Positions 28,591 through 37,878 are shown, counted from the first letter of the stretch. The stretch is DNA of 64,000 nucleotides from an uncultured Clostridia bacterium (GCA_947307255.1 CAMZIO010000002.1:39638-103637), one strand, 5' to 3'. Notes: a model not told the origin generated them from the sequence alone. Numbers and translations: made by a program.

Positions 28591-29592
28591 TTACTTCCTT
28601 TCGTTGTACTTGTTGTAGTAGCGTCGGATCTCTTCCTCCGAGGCGTTCGGATTTATCAGCCGGAACATCTGCATCTGATCCTGCGGCACGCTCGCGCTGC
28701 CGCTTCCGCGGCTCACGCCCGCGCCGTTGAGATGGTCCTTGCTGCGCGCCAGCTGCAGCGCCTGCTGCTTTGCCGCCTCCGCCCGCCGCGCGGCAAGCCG
28801 GTCGTAGTTGGCCAGCTTATAAGCATCGACGAAGCTGTTGCCGCGCCGGACGTAATCGTAGAACTCCTTGGCGTTGTCCATGCGCAGCAGATCCTCCACG
28901 CGCTCCAGCTTCGCCTCAGGATCCAGCTCGTTGATCTCCTTGATCTCCGCCTCAGCTCTCGCCTGCGCCGCAGCAAGCTCGTTCGCTCGCTTGGCCTCCT
29001 CGCTCGCGCGGATCACCTCGTTTGCCCGCTGTACGATCGGGTTCTCGCTGATCGCCCGTTCGAGCGTCTCCCGGCTCAGCTTCCCGCTTTGCAGCTCCTG
29101 CTCCATCTTTTCCTCGTCATAGGATCGCTTCCAGCTCCGGAACTCCTCCATCGTCGTGATCGGCTTCCCTGTGAGCGAATCGGTCAGTCCCGCCGAGGCG
29201 AAAAACTCCTTCATCGCCTCGTCGTGGTTTTTCCGCTCCTCCGCTCTTGCGGCGGTTACCGCGCGGTCGATTGCCTCCTGCTGCTCGCGCCTGCGCCTCG
29301 CTGCGGCCTGTTCACGCCTCTCCTGCGCACTCTGCTGCGGTGCAGGCTCGGCGGTGTCCTGCTCGTTTTCGCCTCTCTCCGCGCCGTCTGCGCCCTCCTG
29401 CGCTGCCTCAGCGCCGTCTTCGCCTTGCTCCTGCGCAGCGGCTTGCGTCTGCATCACCGCCTCGCCGGTTTCCCCCGGCTGCTGCAATGCCTCGCCGCCT
29501 TCCCCCTGCGGCGCTCCCTGTCCGCCGGCGTCCTCGGCCGGCCGCTCAAGGCCAAAGGCCTCAAAGATCTGATCCTCATGCATTTCAGGCAT
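28591..29592 (-). CDS. Phage scaffolding-like protein
   Basis: Highly charged, coiled, E/A/Q-rich, upstream of the capsid gene. Confidence 0.65.
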   Translation of the reverse strand: MPEMHEDQIFEAFGLERPAEDAGGQGAPQGEGGEALQQPGETGEAVMQTQAAAQEQGEDGAEAAQEGADGAERGENEQDTAEPAPQQSAQERREQAAARRRREQQEAIDRAVTAARAEERKNHDEAMKEFFASAGLTDSLTGKPITTMEEFRSWKRSYDEEKMEQELQSGKLSRETLERAISENPIVQRANEVIRASEEAKRANELAAAQARAEAEIKEINELDPEAKLERVEDLLRMDNAKEFYDYVRRGNSFVDAYKLANYDRLAARRAEAAKQQALQLARSKDHLNGAGVSRGSGSASVPQDQMQMFRLINPNASEEEIRRYYNKYNERK

Positions 29593-29702
29593 ATCTTTCT
29601 CCTGCGGCCCTTCGGCCGCTGCCATTTTCCCGCTCTTGGCGTGCGATATGTGTTCGCGTCATTTTCCCGCGTTGACATGCGACCCGTCTTGCTTTGCGGC
29701 TC

Positions 29703-29834
29703 TTACTTTTTGCCGCTGCGCAGGTCGCTGCCGGTCTTCACCGTGCCCTTCTTCTGCGGCACGGTCTGCTTCGGCGCCTGCACCACCTGCGTGCCGGTGT
29801 TCTGGATCTTGCCGGCATATGCGTTCGTCTCCAT
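29703..29834 (-). CDS. Small phage protein (43 aa)
   Basis: METNAYAGKIQNTGTQVVQAPKQTVPQKKGTVKTGSDLRSGKK* with RBS; below ORF-track threshold. Confidence 0.5.
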   Translation of the reverse strand: METNAYAGKIQNTGTQVVQAPKQTVPQKKGTVKTGSDLRSGKK

Positions 29835-29874
29835 CGTTCCCCCTCCTTTCCTGTGGATTTCTTATCGTCTCGCC

Positions 29875-32013
29875 TCACGGCGCTGCGACCATCCCCATAT
29901 CCCGCGCCGCGTCCTGCTGCGCCTGTTGCTCGATCCGGGAAACCAGCTCCGGCGGCACCTGCTCCTCGGCCGCGCCCTGCGACGGCTGCATCTGCTGCAT
30001 CATTGCCTGCTGCTGCATCTGCATCTGCTGCATCTGCTGCATCTGCTGCATCATCGCCGCCTGCTCCTGCTCGCGCTGCAGGCGATCCTCCAGATACTTC
30101 TTCGTTTCTGCCGCGCCCGGATAGTGCAGCATCTCCATTTTTCCCCAGAACAGGATCAGCGTCTCCGTGCTCTTCGGATCGCCGAATGCCCCGCTCTCTA
30201 GATTCATCCTCGTCTCCTGCCACATGGCCTCGCGGTTGCTCTCCAGCGGTGCGCTCGTGTCTGTGGAAAAAAGAAACTGATCGTTCCACCACCAGGCTCC
30301 GTCCCCGTCCCGCTCCAGGAAGTCGTAGCGGCTGATCTCCTCGTGCATCGTCTCGCCCTTATAATCCTGATAGCTCACCGGCCGCGGCTCGTCGGAGTAG
30401 GCGAGGAAAAACTTGAACATCAGCTCAAACAGATGCGCGTACGCCGCGTTTTTCATTACGCGTTTGCTCTCCAGCCGTCCCGCCGCCTGCGCCGCGGAAA
30501 ACTCCTTGGCTTTTCCGCTCGTTGCGGTCGTGTCCTTCCGGCCCTGGAAGCTGTCCGTAATGCCCAGCGTCTGCCGCGCCTCCTCGTACACCACCGAACG
30601 GTAGGCCATCTCGTACTGCAGATTCCCGGTAAAATCGTGCACCTGGATCAATGCGGCGTCCTGCGCGTTGCCCACATACATCAGCTCGCTGTCTTCCGGG
30701 TCAAATCGGATGTCCGCACGATCCGGCGCACTGATGCGCGTCCCCGCCTTGACGATGCGGTCAATGATCTTTTGGCTCAGGCGGTTGTACGTATTCTGCT
30801 GGTCCTCGATCACGTCCGCGTCGGAATTTCCCAGCAGCTTGCCGTACACGCTCACGCTCTTTTGCAGCACGATCGGGAAAACGTCCGGCTTGTAGAACGG
30901 GATCTGCGTCGGCGTCATGACGGCGTTGCCGTCCTCGTCGAATCCCGCCCGCTCGCCGGGGATCTCCAGTCCCGCCGCGGTCGTAAACGGCACCATGATC
31001 TGCTCGCTTTCTTGCGGCCTGCTCTCAAACTTCCTTCCGCCGCAGTACGGGCAGGCCCCGCCGTCGTAGCGCTCCTGCTCCACGGCTGCCACGGGGAGCT
31101 GCTCCAGCGCTCCGGCCGCGCCGCCCAGCACGCCCAGCGCTGCCGCGATCCTCTGTCCCGCCGCGGCCTCGTCCGTCTCGCTCTCCGGCGCCTGTGCCAC
31201 GGCGGCGCGGTTGCTGATGACCTGCCCCGGCAGCGGTTTCACCCTGCCGCATTTTGCGCACACCGGCTGTCTCCGTGCCTGATAATCCTCCAGATCCTCC
31301 AGCACCGTGTCGTTGCACCAAACGTAGCGATCATATCCGCCGTTTTCTCCGCGCGCATAGCCCACGTACAGCGTTACGGCGTCCTCCTGGCGCGCCGCCT
31401 CCGTGCCGCGTACCTCCGGCTCGCTCTCGCTCTCCCGGCTCACGTCCTTGCCGTACCGGCGGCGTACCGCCTCCTTGGTCGTTGGATACTTCGTGATCCA
31501 CCAGTCCATATCCTCGATCGCCGTGTAGACGCCCGGCTGCGGCGCGAATTGTTTCGGGTGCAGCAGCTGCACCTCGATCTCGCCCACGGTCTCGTGCGTG
31601 CGCCTGCGGTTGTCCCAGTCCACCATCCAGCCCGCCGCACCCTGCAGCGGCACGGTGCGCTCAGCCATGTCGTTCATCTCTTCAAACGGCAGGCGGTCCA
31701 GCTCGTTGCGCAGCCAGTGCTCGATCTTCGCCGCGAGGGCCTCGTCTCCCGCCCGGCGCGGCGTAACCTTCGGCTGCGGGATGCTGGACGAGACGCAGCT
31801 CTCGATGTTCTCAAAAATCAAATTGCGCACGTGGCTCGTCTTCTTCCTGCTGCCGTCGCGTTTCACGTCGCCGCGCACGAGCGGCTTGATCTCCCGCTCC
31901 CCGGCATACAGCTTTTCGCGGTGGTCCATCGCCGCCTCAAGCTGCCCGTATTCCCGCTCGCTCTGCGCAAGTCTCTCCTGCCACAGCGCCAGCTTTCCGT
32001 CTTTTTTCTGCAT
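29875..32013 (-). CDS. Phage portal protein (P22-like class by size and position)
   Basis: 712 aa between terminase and scaffold; AYRSVVYEEARQTLGITDSFQGRKDTTATSGKAKEFSAAQAAGRL... Confidence 0.75.
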   Translation of the reverse strand: MQKKDGKLALWQERLAQSEREYGQLEAAMDHREKLYAGEREIKPLVRGDVKRDGSRKKTSHVRNLIFENIESCVSSSIPQPKVTPRRAGDEALAAKIEHWLRNELDRLPFEEMNDMAERTVPLQGAAGWMVDWDNRRRTHETVGEIEVQLLHPKQFAPQPGVYTAIEDMDWWITKYPTTKEAVRRRYGKDVSRESESEPEVRGTEAARQEDAVTLYVGYARGENGGYDRYVWCNDTVLEDLEDYQARRQPVCAKCGRVKPLPGQVISNRAAVAQAPESETDEAAAGQRIAAALGVLGGAAGALEQLPVAAVEQERYDGGACPYCGGRKFESRPQESEQIMVPFTTAAGLEIPGERAGFDEDGNAVMTPTQIPFYKPDVFPIVLQKSVSVYGKLLGNSDADVIEDQQNTYNRLSQKIIDRIVKAGTRISAPDRADIRFDPEDSELMYVGNAQDAALIQVHDFTGNLQYEMAYRSVVYEEARQTLGITDSFQGRKDTTATSGKAKEFSAAQAAGRLESKRVMKNAAYAHLFELMFKFFLAYSDEPRPVSYQDYKGETMHEEISRYDFLERDGDGAWWWNDQFLFSTDTSAPLESNREAMWQETRMNLESGAFGDPKSTETLILFWGKMEMLHYPGAAETKKYLEDRLQREQEQAAMMQQMQQMQQMQMQQQAMMQQMQPSQGAAEEQVPPELVSRIEQQAQQDAARDMGMVAAP

Positions 32014-32031
32014 GTTCGGCCTCCTCCGTCG

Positions 32032-33738
32032 TTATCGCTTCGGCTCGCCCCAGGTCTGCAGCAGCATTGCCCGCTGCTCCCTCGTGGCCCGCTCGTAGTC
32101 CTCCCATTGATCCTTCGTCCACTCAACGCCCGCCGGCTCTGTTTTCGCCACGCGCGTCTCCTGCTGCGTGCGTACGTGCCAGGCGATCGCCGCCGCCATT
32201 ACCAGGTCGTCGTGCTCTCCCTCAGCCGCCGCGGGCCGCTCCGTCTCGTCGCGCACGAAGGTCAGCATCTCGCGCAGCAGATCCGCGCTTGCGATCAGCT
32301 CCGGCGTCAGCCTCGCGACCGTCTGCAGCCCCGCCAGCATCAGCGGCCTTGTCCGCGCGTCGGTCCGCCAGCCGAACTTCTTCACGTTCAACGCCCGCGT
32401 AACGTCGTCGGGCTTCTCCCGCACGTACAGCCTCGGATAGCCCCACTCCTCCAGCTTGCGCTCCGGATAGGTGGAAAAGTTGATCTCCACGCCGATCAGC
32501 GCGCCGCCGAAGTAGTGTCCCAGGCAGTAAAGCTGCTGCGCGAAGTATAGCTCACTCCCGCCGTCGTAGAGCAGCTGCGCGCGCTGCGCGCCGTCCACGT
32601 TGTCGACCGCAACCGCCGCGAAGCGATCGCTGCCGTCTCCGGCCGTGTCGGCGCCGATCACGTAGGGGCGCCCCTCCTTCGGCCGCTCCCAGAGCAGCAC
32701 CTCGCCGTCCGGGTCGTCCTGCCACCGCCAGTCCGTCGGCCGCAGATCCGCGCCCTCGCCAAAGACGAAGCGCCCCCGTGCAATGGCCGGCGGCGCAGCC
32801 TGCAGCCGCAGCAGCACGTTCGCATTGTCAAAGTACGGCCGTCCGCTCATCAAAAACGCCTCTTCCGGACAGCTCGGATATTCCTGGCGGAATTTCTCCT
32901 CGTCGCCGCGCAGGTTGCTTGCGATGCACCAGCGCCGCCAGGATAGCTGTTCGTCGTCCAGGCCGTAGGCCTCGCGCAGCCTTTCCTCCTCCGCGGTCCA
33001 TTCCGTCCCCGGCGGCACCGCCTTGCGGTAGCCCGGCTCCTCAAACCATGGAAAAAACACCGGCCGAAAGCCGTTTCTCCCGCTCACCGCGTCGTCCCAA
33101 AATGTTTTGAACGCGTTGAAGCCGTTCGGCGTAGTCTCGATCACCACCGCCGTGTCCCTGTCGTCCGGCACGGCCTGCAGCAATCCGTCCAGCGTCTCGT
33201 TCATCCGCGGCCAGAACGCCGCCTCGCTCGCGTGCACGTTGGTCAGCGTGTCGCTTCGGCCAATGCCCTTTCCCCCCGCCGTTACGCAGCGGATCGAGCT
33301 CATCAACCCGGGATTCCTCGCCTTTTCTCCCTCGTCCTTCGTCGGATTTTCAAAAACGATCTCCTGCGCGTTGCTGCTCTTGCGCATTGGCCTCAGCGCC
33401 TCCGGCAGGTGATCGAAAAACAATTTGTTCATGCGGAACAGGTTCGCCGTCGCGTCCTCCACGTGCGCAATGATCATCGTGCGCACCATCGGCCGCGTCG
33501 CAGCGTCCTGAAAAAAGCAGGCCTCGATGATCGTTGAGAAGCCCAGTTGCCGCGCCTTGAGCACCACGATCCGCACGGGCCGTCCCGCCGCGTGCTCTTC
33601 CCGCATGACCTCCAGCAGCCTCTCCTGAGCCGGCTTGAGCCGCAGCCGCGTCAGCTTCGACCGCTTATCCCGGATCCACAAAAAGCGCTCGATGTAAAAG
33701 CGCGGATCTTTGATTTTTTGCAGCAGCTCCGCCGTCAA
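32032..33738 (-). CDS. Terminase large subunit
   Basis: FLWIRDKRSKLTRLRLKPAQERLLEV...KARQLGFSTIIEACFFQ...VIETTPNGFN...IGADTAGDGSDRFAAVAVD. Confidence 0.9.
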   Translation of the reverse strand: MTAELLQKIKDPRFYIERFLWIRDKRSKLTRLRLKPAQERLLEVMREEHAAGRPVRIVVLKARQLGFSTIIEACFFQDAATRPMVRTMIIAHVEDATANLFRMNKLFFDHLPEALRPMRKSSNAQEIVFENPTKDEGEKARNPGLMSSIRCVTAGGKGIGRSDTLTNVHASEAAFWPRMNETLDGLLQAVPDDRDTAVVIETTPNGFNAFKTFWDDAVSGRNGFRPVFFPWFEEPGYRKAVPPGTEWTAEEERLREAYGLDDEQLSWRRWCIASNLRGDEEKFRQEYPSCPEEAFLMSGRPYFDNANVLLRLQAAPPAIARGRFVFGEGADLRPTDWRWQDDPDGEVLLWERPKEGRPYVIGADTAGDGSDRFAAVAVDNVDGAQRAQLLYDGGSELYFAQQLYCLGHYFGGALIGVEINFSTYPERKLEEWGYPRLYVREKPDDVTRALNVKKFGWRTDARTRPLMLAGLQTVARLTPELIASADLLREMLTFVRDETERPAAAEGEHDDLVMAAAIAWHVRTQQETRVAKTEPAGVEWTKDQWEDYERATREQRAMLLQTWGEPKR

Positions 33739-34262
33739 TACGTCCGCCCTCCTCCGAGCGCGGAAAGCAGCTCCTCCAGCGTCCCGCCGCGCTCTGTTCT
33801 CGCCGGCGCGTCATAGCCCAAGAGCTTACTCAGCTGCTCGATGGCCTTGGCCGCTCCCCGCGCGTCGAACCGCCACTCTCCGCTATTGACCCACGCCTTG
33901 CTCTCGCTGTCCCATATCTGTACCGGCTCGGCGCTCATGCACCTGCGGTAGATCTCCAGCATCTTGAGCACCAGCGTCTCTCTGGACACGTCCATGTCCT
34001 CCACGCTCTCGCGGATCAGCGCTGCGCGGTAGGCCCGCACACGCGCATCCCGCAGCAGACGCGAGGCCTGCACCGCCGCGCTGGCGCCTTTCGCCCCGGG
34101 CTTGTACCCTGCGCGGATCGCGGCCTGCGTCCCGTTTAGGTCAACGACGTACTCGCGCGCGAATCGCGCTTCCCGCTCGTCCAGATACGCCTCAATCTCG
34201 CCGGCCGTCATGCGCTCCGCCGCCTGCGCGTCAAACTGCTTCTTGTCCTTTCTGCGTGCCAT
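33735..34262 (-). CDS. Terminase small subunit
   Basis: REARFAREYVVDLNGTQAAIRAGYKPGAKGASAAVQASRLLRDARVRAY. Confidence 0.9.
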   Translation of the reverse strand: MARRKDKKQFDAQAAERMTAGEIEAYLDEREARFAREYVVDLNGTQAAIRAGYKPGAKGASAAVQASRLLRDARVRAYRAALIRESVEDMDVSRETLVLKMLEIYRRCMSAEPVQIWDSESKAWVNSGEWRFDARGAAKAIEQLSKLLGYDAPARTERGGTLEELLSALGGGRTY

Positions 34263-34434
34263 GCTCCCTCCGCCTTTTTCCCTCCCACCGTCCCACTGCA
34301 AGAGGCTCCACCATCCCGCCGCGGCGTCCTTCTTTGCGCCGAAGGCGGCGCCCGCCGCTCCGGGTGCTCCTCTTTTTGCTCTGTCTTCATCATAATCCGG
34401 GTCGACCGTCTGAAATCACGGACTTTAAAAACCA

Positions 34435-34461
34435 ATTTTCCCTCACAGCGCAAGGGAAAAT
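34435..34461 (-). terminator. Terminator-like hairpin between the 92-aa regulator-like gene and the terminase operon
   Basis: ATTTTCCCT/AGGGAAAAT stem followed on the minus strand by TGGTTTTT. Confidence 0.5.
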
Positions 34462-34613
34462 CGGTATTCTGCCACCCCGCCCCATGAAAAGCAGGGGCAC
34501 GGAAGCCGCACGCGCAGCGCAATCCGTGCCCCTTGAAAGGAGGGTACCGATCATGCGGCCTCGGTACCACGGCCGCAAGAGACCCGCCGGCTACTCGCCG
34601 TCGCGTCCCGTAT

Positions 34614-34892
34614 CTATTTCCGCTTTTTGAACCAGGCCTCGTAAAAGGCTTTCCGCCGCTCGTAGAGCACGCTCTCGCTCACGTGGTGCCGCAGTGCGAT
34701 CTCTGTTACGCCGCCGCGCGAGCACATCACCTCGCGCAGCGCCTCCTCGTGCTCTCCGCCGCACGTGCGGCACAATCGGTCGATCTTCTCCCGCACCCAC
34801 TTCGGCTGCTCCCGGTATGTAAGGCAGGTATAGCGCACCAGCCCCTGCTTTTCCTCCGGCAGGCGGACGCCTTGCAGCTTCCGAAAGCTCAC
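34614..34892 (-). CDS. Small phage protein with HTH-like segment, possible late regulator
   Basis: GGVTEIALRHHVSESVLYERRKAFYEAWFKKRK. Confidence 0.4.
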   Translation of the reverse strand: MSFRKLQGVRLPEEKQGLVRYTCLTYREQPKWVREKIDRLCRTCGGEHEEALREVMCSRGGVTEIALRHHVSESVLYERRKAFYEAWFKKRK

Positions 34893-35719
34893 TCCCGCCG
34901 CACCTCCGTCCCGTCTGCGTCGATCACGCGCTCCTTGTGCCCGCCCACCTTCGGCGGCCGGGGCTTACGGATATAGCGCACGTAGTGGCTGCCCGATCCC
35001 TCCTCGTACTTGCCGATCTCCAGCACCGTTGCGCCGGGCGGCGTGTGCAGCTCCCGCGCCCTCGCAACGATCTTTTCGCTCTCGATCACCGGCTGCTTGA
35101 GCCCTCTGCTGGCATGCCATTTCTTCGCGTCCGGCCTATCCCGCCGCGCCTGCGCGACAAAGTAGGCGGCGATCGCCGTGTAATCGTCCTGTTCACGCAA
35201 GGGCTTCACGTCCGCCGTCCCGTTTCCCCAGATGTCGGCAAGCGTCCGCTCCCCGATCCGCGCACCCAGGATTTCCCCATGCTCTCCGCGCTCGATCTCA
35301 ATTCCCTCTGTCGAGATCACCGCATGATGGTGCAGGCGCACCAGCTCACCGGTTTCTGGATCTGTGTTGCTCGTCATCCACACGCCGCGCAGCTTCACGC
35401 CCCGCGCCTTCAGCTCCCGCCGCATACGCTTCCACCAGCGGCCGCCCTCGCGCTCTGCCGCGTCGAAGTCCTCGCCCACCTTGCCGATGTTCTCTTCGTC
35501 GTAGGTCAGCGTCAGCAGCAGATCCCCGTGGGACCAGTTACAGTTTATGGTCCTCGCCAGCCGCTTCACGGCGTCGCGCAGGTTGGCGTCCAGCTTTTTC
35601 GCGCTGCTCGCGCCCTTCCGCCTCTCCTGCCTCGGCTTTCGCCGCCCCACGTAAAACTGGCTTTTTTCGATCACCTTTCCGCTCCGTATCGTCCGGATCA
35701 TCCAATATCCCCCCTCCAT
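34889..35719 (-). CDS. HUH-type rolling-circle replication initiator-like protein
   Basis: LLLTLTYDEENIG (motif I-like), RLHHHAVIS (HUH motif), YTAIAAYFVAQAR (Tyr motif). Confidence 0.68.
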   Translation of the reverse strand: MEGGYWMIRTIRSGKVIEKSQFYVGRRKPRQERRKGASSAKKLDANLRDAVKRLARTINCNWSHGDLLLTLTYDEENIGKVGEDFDAAEREGGRWWKRMRRELKARGVKLRGVWMTSNTDPETGELVRLHHHAVISTEGIEIERGEHGEILGARIGERTLADIWGNGTADVKPLREQDDYTAIAAYFVAQARRDRPDAKKWHASRGLKQPVIESEKIVARARELHTPPGATVLEIGKYEEGSGSHYVRYIRKPRPPKVGGHKERVIDADGTEVRRE

Positions 35720-35902
35720 CGTCGTCGACTCCTCCTTCGTACTTCTCTCGCCGATCACCCCCGCGCGCGCACGTTCTCTGTCCCGTCCCGCGCACCCGCG
35801 CAGCGTCCGCGCGACCGCCTTAGCTTTTCTTTCTGCGCTCGGATCAGGGGGCGCGTTTTCTCACTGCGCCGCCCGATGGCTCTAAACTTAGGCCTTTAAG
35901 AG

Positions 35903-36170
35903 CCCCGCAATTACGCGCGCACGCGTAATTATAATAGTCAAAAAGCGCAGGCACTTTTTGAAATAGGCTTCACTCCGCTCATCGCACGCCTCGGCGCATC
36001 CCGGCCAAGGCGCACGTTCGCTCCGCGCAAAGTGTATTTTCCGACGCACATGTCGCCGGAAAATACGATGCAGATTCTTTCGCGGCTCCGGCCGCGAAAC
36101 TCTGCGAGGCCCTGTGAAGTTCCGTCCCGCGTCCGCTCTCCGGGCGCAGGACGCAGCCTCACGACTGCGT
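35903..36170. other. Hairpin-rich non-coding region upstream of rep (candidate replication origin or structured RNA)
   Basis: Five inverted repeats in ~250 bp: 35909-35930, 35938-35961, 36034-36066, 36078-36099, 36129-36154. Confidence 0.55.
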
Positions 36171-36174
36171 TGTT

Positions 36175-36633
36175 TTAAGTATTTTGAAGCGTTTTCAGCT
36201 TCGCCTCGGCCTCCTCGCGTGTGCGAAAGACGGTTTTGCCGAGAAGGTCGATGTCATCTTGTTTGCACGGCCTTTCATACACGAACATTTCTGCCTTTTC
36301 GCATAAGTCACAGCACCCCTCGCCATCAATCGAAACCGGACACACGAGATCGCAATCCTTTCCAGCGTCCCACGTTGGCTCAAAAACAGTTTTGCACGGC
36401 AGCACCAGCAGGCGGCCTTCGGTGTCTGCTTTTGACAGCACATCTATGTGTTGAAGATTCGGGAAGCGTCTCCTTACGTACTCTCTATAATCGCTGCATT
36501 TCGCCACCTCCTCCGGCTCCAGCCCAGTGTCTTCGTAGACAGCAAGGCGGTTGATCGCGTCTTGTTCCGAGCAACAACTGCGCAGACCCGCATCTCTGCC
36601 ATCATTTGGAACAAATGTCAGTCTCTCCATCAC
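36175..36633 (-). CDS. Phage hypothetical protein
   Basis: AINRLAVYEDTGLEPEEV motif common in clostridial phage proteins. Confidence 0.65.
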   Translation of the reverse strand: MMERLTFVPNDGRDAGLRSCCSEQDAINRLAVYEDTGLEPEEVAKCSDYREYVRRRFPNLQHIDVLSKADTEGRLLVLPCKTVFEPTWDAGKDCDLVCPVSIDGEGCCDLCEKAEMFVYERPCKQDDIDLLGKTVFRTREEAEAKLKTLQNT

Positions 36634-36670
36634 TTCTCTCCTTTTCCTATCTCAGGTCGATCCGCACTCC

Positions 36671-36702
36671 GCCGGCAGGGCAAAAGCCCTGCCGGCTTTT
36701 TT
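36671..36702 (+). terminator. Plus-oriented intrinsic terminator-like hairpin in a minus-strand operon
   Basis: GCCGGCAGGGC-AAAA-GCCCTGCCGGC-TTTTTT. Confidence 0.7.
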
Positions 36703-37088
36703 CAGCTCAGATCATTTCTCCCTTTTTCATCGCCCCGCCTGTCCCGCTGACACACAAGTGCGCTTCTCTTTCGCCATCGGCGCACCGTATCCGCGTGCAC
36801 CCCCAGCGTTTTTGCGATCCTTCTGTCGCTCCATCCCTCTTCGTACAGTTCCCGCGCCCTGCTCTGATCCAGCCTTTTGTATTCCCTCCGCCCCGGCGTC
36901 TTGGATTTCTCCCGCCTCGGCGTCTCGCAGCTCCCCCGTTTTGCTTTTTTCCTCGCACGTACGGTGCATCCCTTGCCGACGGGGCACGGTCGACGCCGAC
37001 CGGTGATGTACAGATAGTCGCAGCTCTTTCCGCCGTAGGTATCCCCAAGATACGCGCAGCCCTTGCAATAAGTACCCAGCTCACTCAT
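36702..37088 (-). CDS. Cys-rich/HTH phage protein
   Basis: RARELYEEGWSDRRIAKTLGVHADTVRRWRKR helix-turn-helix. Confidence 0.65.
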   Translation of the reverse strand: MSELGTYCKGCAYLGDTYGGKSCDYLYITGRRRPCPVGKGCTVRARKKAKRGSCETPRREKSKTPGRREYKRLDQSRARELYEEGWSDRRIAKTLGVHADTVRRWRKRSALVCQRDRRGDEKGRNDLS

Positions 37089-37254
37089 TCTTGGCGTCCT
37101 CCGGCCCCAGCGCGCGGCCCAGCTCAATGCCGTCATTCCACGCCTGCTCCACGTCGTCCCAGTCGTAGGCCCCGCCGTCGTCGCACATCACCGCAATGAC
37201 GAATCCCGCCCCGGTCCCGATCACCAGCCCAATCAAAAGCATTGTGATGCTCAT
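37081..37254 (-). CDS. Small membrane protein (DUF3789-like)
   Basis: MSITMLLIGLVIGTGAGFVIAVMCDDGG... Confidence 0.45.
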   Translation of the reverse strand: MSITMLLIGLVIGTGAGFVIAVMCDDGGAYDWDDVEQAWNDGIELGRALGPEDAKNE

Positions 37255-37433
37255 TTGATAATTCCTCGCTTTCCGCCCGGCCACGCCAGGCACTCCTTTG
37301 TCCCTTTGAAGTGCGACCAGGAAACCGGCAGCACATAGCAGATCCTGTTCAGTTCTCTGGTCAGCTCCGCACGGTAACAGAGCTTCGGACACTCCGGTGC
37401 CCAATCCGCGCAATGCGTTGCATCGTGATTCAT
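37251..37433 (-). CDS. Small Cys-containing phage protein
   Basis: MNHDATHCADWAPECPKLCYRAELTRELNRICYVLPVSWSHFKGTKECLAWPGGKRGIIK. Confidence 0.5.
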   Translation of the reverse strand: MNHDATHCADWAPECPKLCYRAELTRELNRICYVLPVSWSHFKGTKECLAWPGGKRGIIK

Positions 37434-37630
37434 CACCCGCGCTCCTGATATCTCCTCTGCTTGATCCGCCGCACCTCTCGATAATCCGCCGCCGCACCGA
37501 CACGCTTTTTGCGCTCGGCGCGGTCGGCGCGCACGCGGATCATGTGTTCCTTCCACTTCTCACAGGTCTCCTCGTTCTGGCAGCCCGGCTTCCGCCTCGG
37601 GCAGTCCTTCCCGCACGGCCTTTCGGTCAT
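37433..37630 (-). CDS. Small Cys-containing phage protein
   Basis: MTERPCGKDCPRRKPGCQNEETCEKWKEHMIRVRADRAERKK... Confidence 0.6.
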   Translation of the reverse strand: MTERPCGKDCPRRKPGCQNEETCEKWKEHMIRVRADRAERKKRVGAAADYREVRRIKQRRYQERG

Positions 37631-37878
37631 TCGTCCTCCGCCTCCTCGTCGTCATCGCGCAGCAGGTCCCGGTTGTTCCGGATCACCTCCAGCATGGCGT
37701 CTGAATAGATGTTGTGCGCAAACAGCGCCAGATCTCTGGCGTCGCACTGGTAATAGCACGTGGCCACCTCGCCGCCCGGCAGCATCGCGCACAGACAGAG
37801 CCGCTCCGGCTGCATCTCCACGATCCCACGCAGCGTTTTTTCCAGCCACTGTGCATATGGCGCTTCCCGAATGTCCAC
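37627..37878 (-). CDS. Hypothetical phage protein
   Basis: Tightly packed ORF with overlapping start/stop. Confidence 0.5.
   Translation of the reverse strand: MDIREAPYAQWLEKTLRGIVEMQPERLCLCAMLPGGEVATCYYQCDARDLALFAHNIYSDAMLEVIRNNRDLLRDDDEEAEDE

Noticed and set aside
35938-36162. 74-aa ORF MRLRPAPGERTRDGTSQGLAEFRGRSRERICIVF...
   Set aside because: Covers four inverted repeats of the hairpin-rich region and has no obvious RBS; probably a by-product of structured non-coding DNA, though a conserved peptide is not excluded.
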